A DNA stretch of 5,137 nucleotides from Defluviitaleaceae bacterium (GTDB lineage Bacteria > Bacillota > Clostridia > Lachnospirales > WRAX01): the NCBI GenBank assembly GCA_009784355.1, contig WRBU01000104.1, positions 1 to 5,137 on the forward strand, written 5' to 3'. Both the position numbers and the translations under genes were made by a program. This document shows, in pieces, positions 5,105-5,137 of this stretch. The notes below the pieces were generated by a model. It made no database searches, was not told the origin of the DNA, and saw only the letters and a program-made list of their open reading frames with translations. The first letter of the stretch is position 1, and every line of letters starts with the position of its first letter.

Positions 5105-5137
5105 ATGGGCAAATTTACAAGCGGCTTGATAGCTGGC
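5105..5137 (+). CDS. Start of a small membrane protein gene, possibly YtxH-like
   Basis: Only 11 codons fit in the window (MGKFTSGLIAG). AAGGAGGG at 5089-5096 lies eight bases before ATG 5105, which makes this a believable start; the ATG at 5097 is too close to the ribosome binding site and its frame soon stops. Proteins of the YtxH family, small Bacillota membrane-anchored proteins of unclear function, often begin this way, with a short basic start followed by a Gly/Ala-rich hydrophobic helix. With so few residues the family call is a guess. No clear terminator separates it from the 69-residue gene, so the two may be co-transcribed. Confidence 0.5.
   Translation, partial: MGKFTSGLIAG

Noticed and set aside
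4849..5112. Minus-strand open frame of 87 codons opposite the 69-residue gene
   Set aside because: It has no ribosome binding site and overlaps a plus-strand gene with both a strong promoter and GAGGAGG. It also covers the start of the next plus-strand gene.

Overview
The window looks like chromosomal DNA from a low-to-moderate GC Bacillota, most likely an uncultured member of the Clostridia. The signs are GGAGG-type ribosome binding sites before nearly every gene, the TepA family of ClpP-like proteins, the Firmicute-style tsaE-tsaB-rimI cluster, and short dispersed repeats beginning GTAGGGGCGG. No species can be named from the sequence alone.

Left third (1-1982, minus strand): a compact operon reads tepA, tsaE, tsaB, rimI, and rimI runs off the left edge. 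The gap between tepA and tsaE is about 20 bases. tsaE/tsaB share 4 bases and tsaB/rimI share 8. TsaE and TsaB make the threonylcarbamoyl group of tRNA t6A37 with TsaC and TsaD, which are not in the window. RimI acetylates protein N-termini. TepA is a ClpP-like serine hydrolase, and its place at the head of this cluster is less usual.

Middle (1983-3089, plus strand): an orphan CheB-type methylesterase is transcribed divergently from tepA. Its promoter is close to consensus and its start codon is TTG. The catalytic domain is intact, but the receiver domain has lost its acidic pair.

Region 3090-3535 has no credible gene. It holds one copy of a roughly 98 bp palindromic repeat, then a strongly structured stretch: three stem-loops packed end to end, and a fourth able to pair in two exclusive ways. 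It ends at the ribosome binding site of lgt (3536-4405), the prolipoprotein diacylglyceryl transferase.

Right part: a second copy of the palindromic repeat fills the gap between lgt and a convergent small Cro/C1-type regulator gene (4496-4696, minus). It supplies lgt with an intrinsic terminator and the regulator gene with its stop codon. The regulator is divergent from a 69-residue protein gene of unknown function (4832-5041, plus). Between them lie two opposed promoters over a 36 bp imperfect palindrome, the layout of an autoregulated switch. The window ends in the first 11 codons of a gene whose start resembles YtxH-type small membrane proteins.

The points most worth following are the repeat family and its effect on neighbouring gene ends, the structured lgt upstream region, the regulator/operator/small-protein module, and the receiver-dead CheB. 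None is shown here to be a new system.
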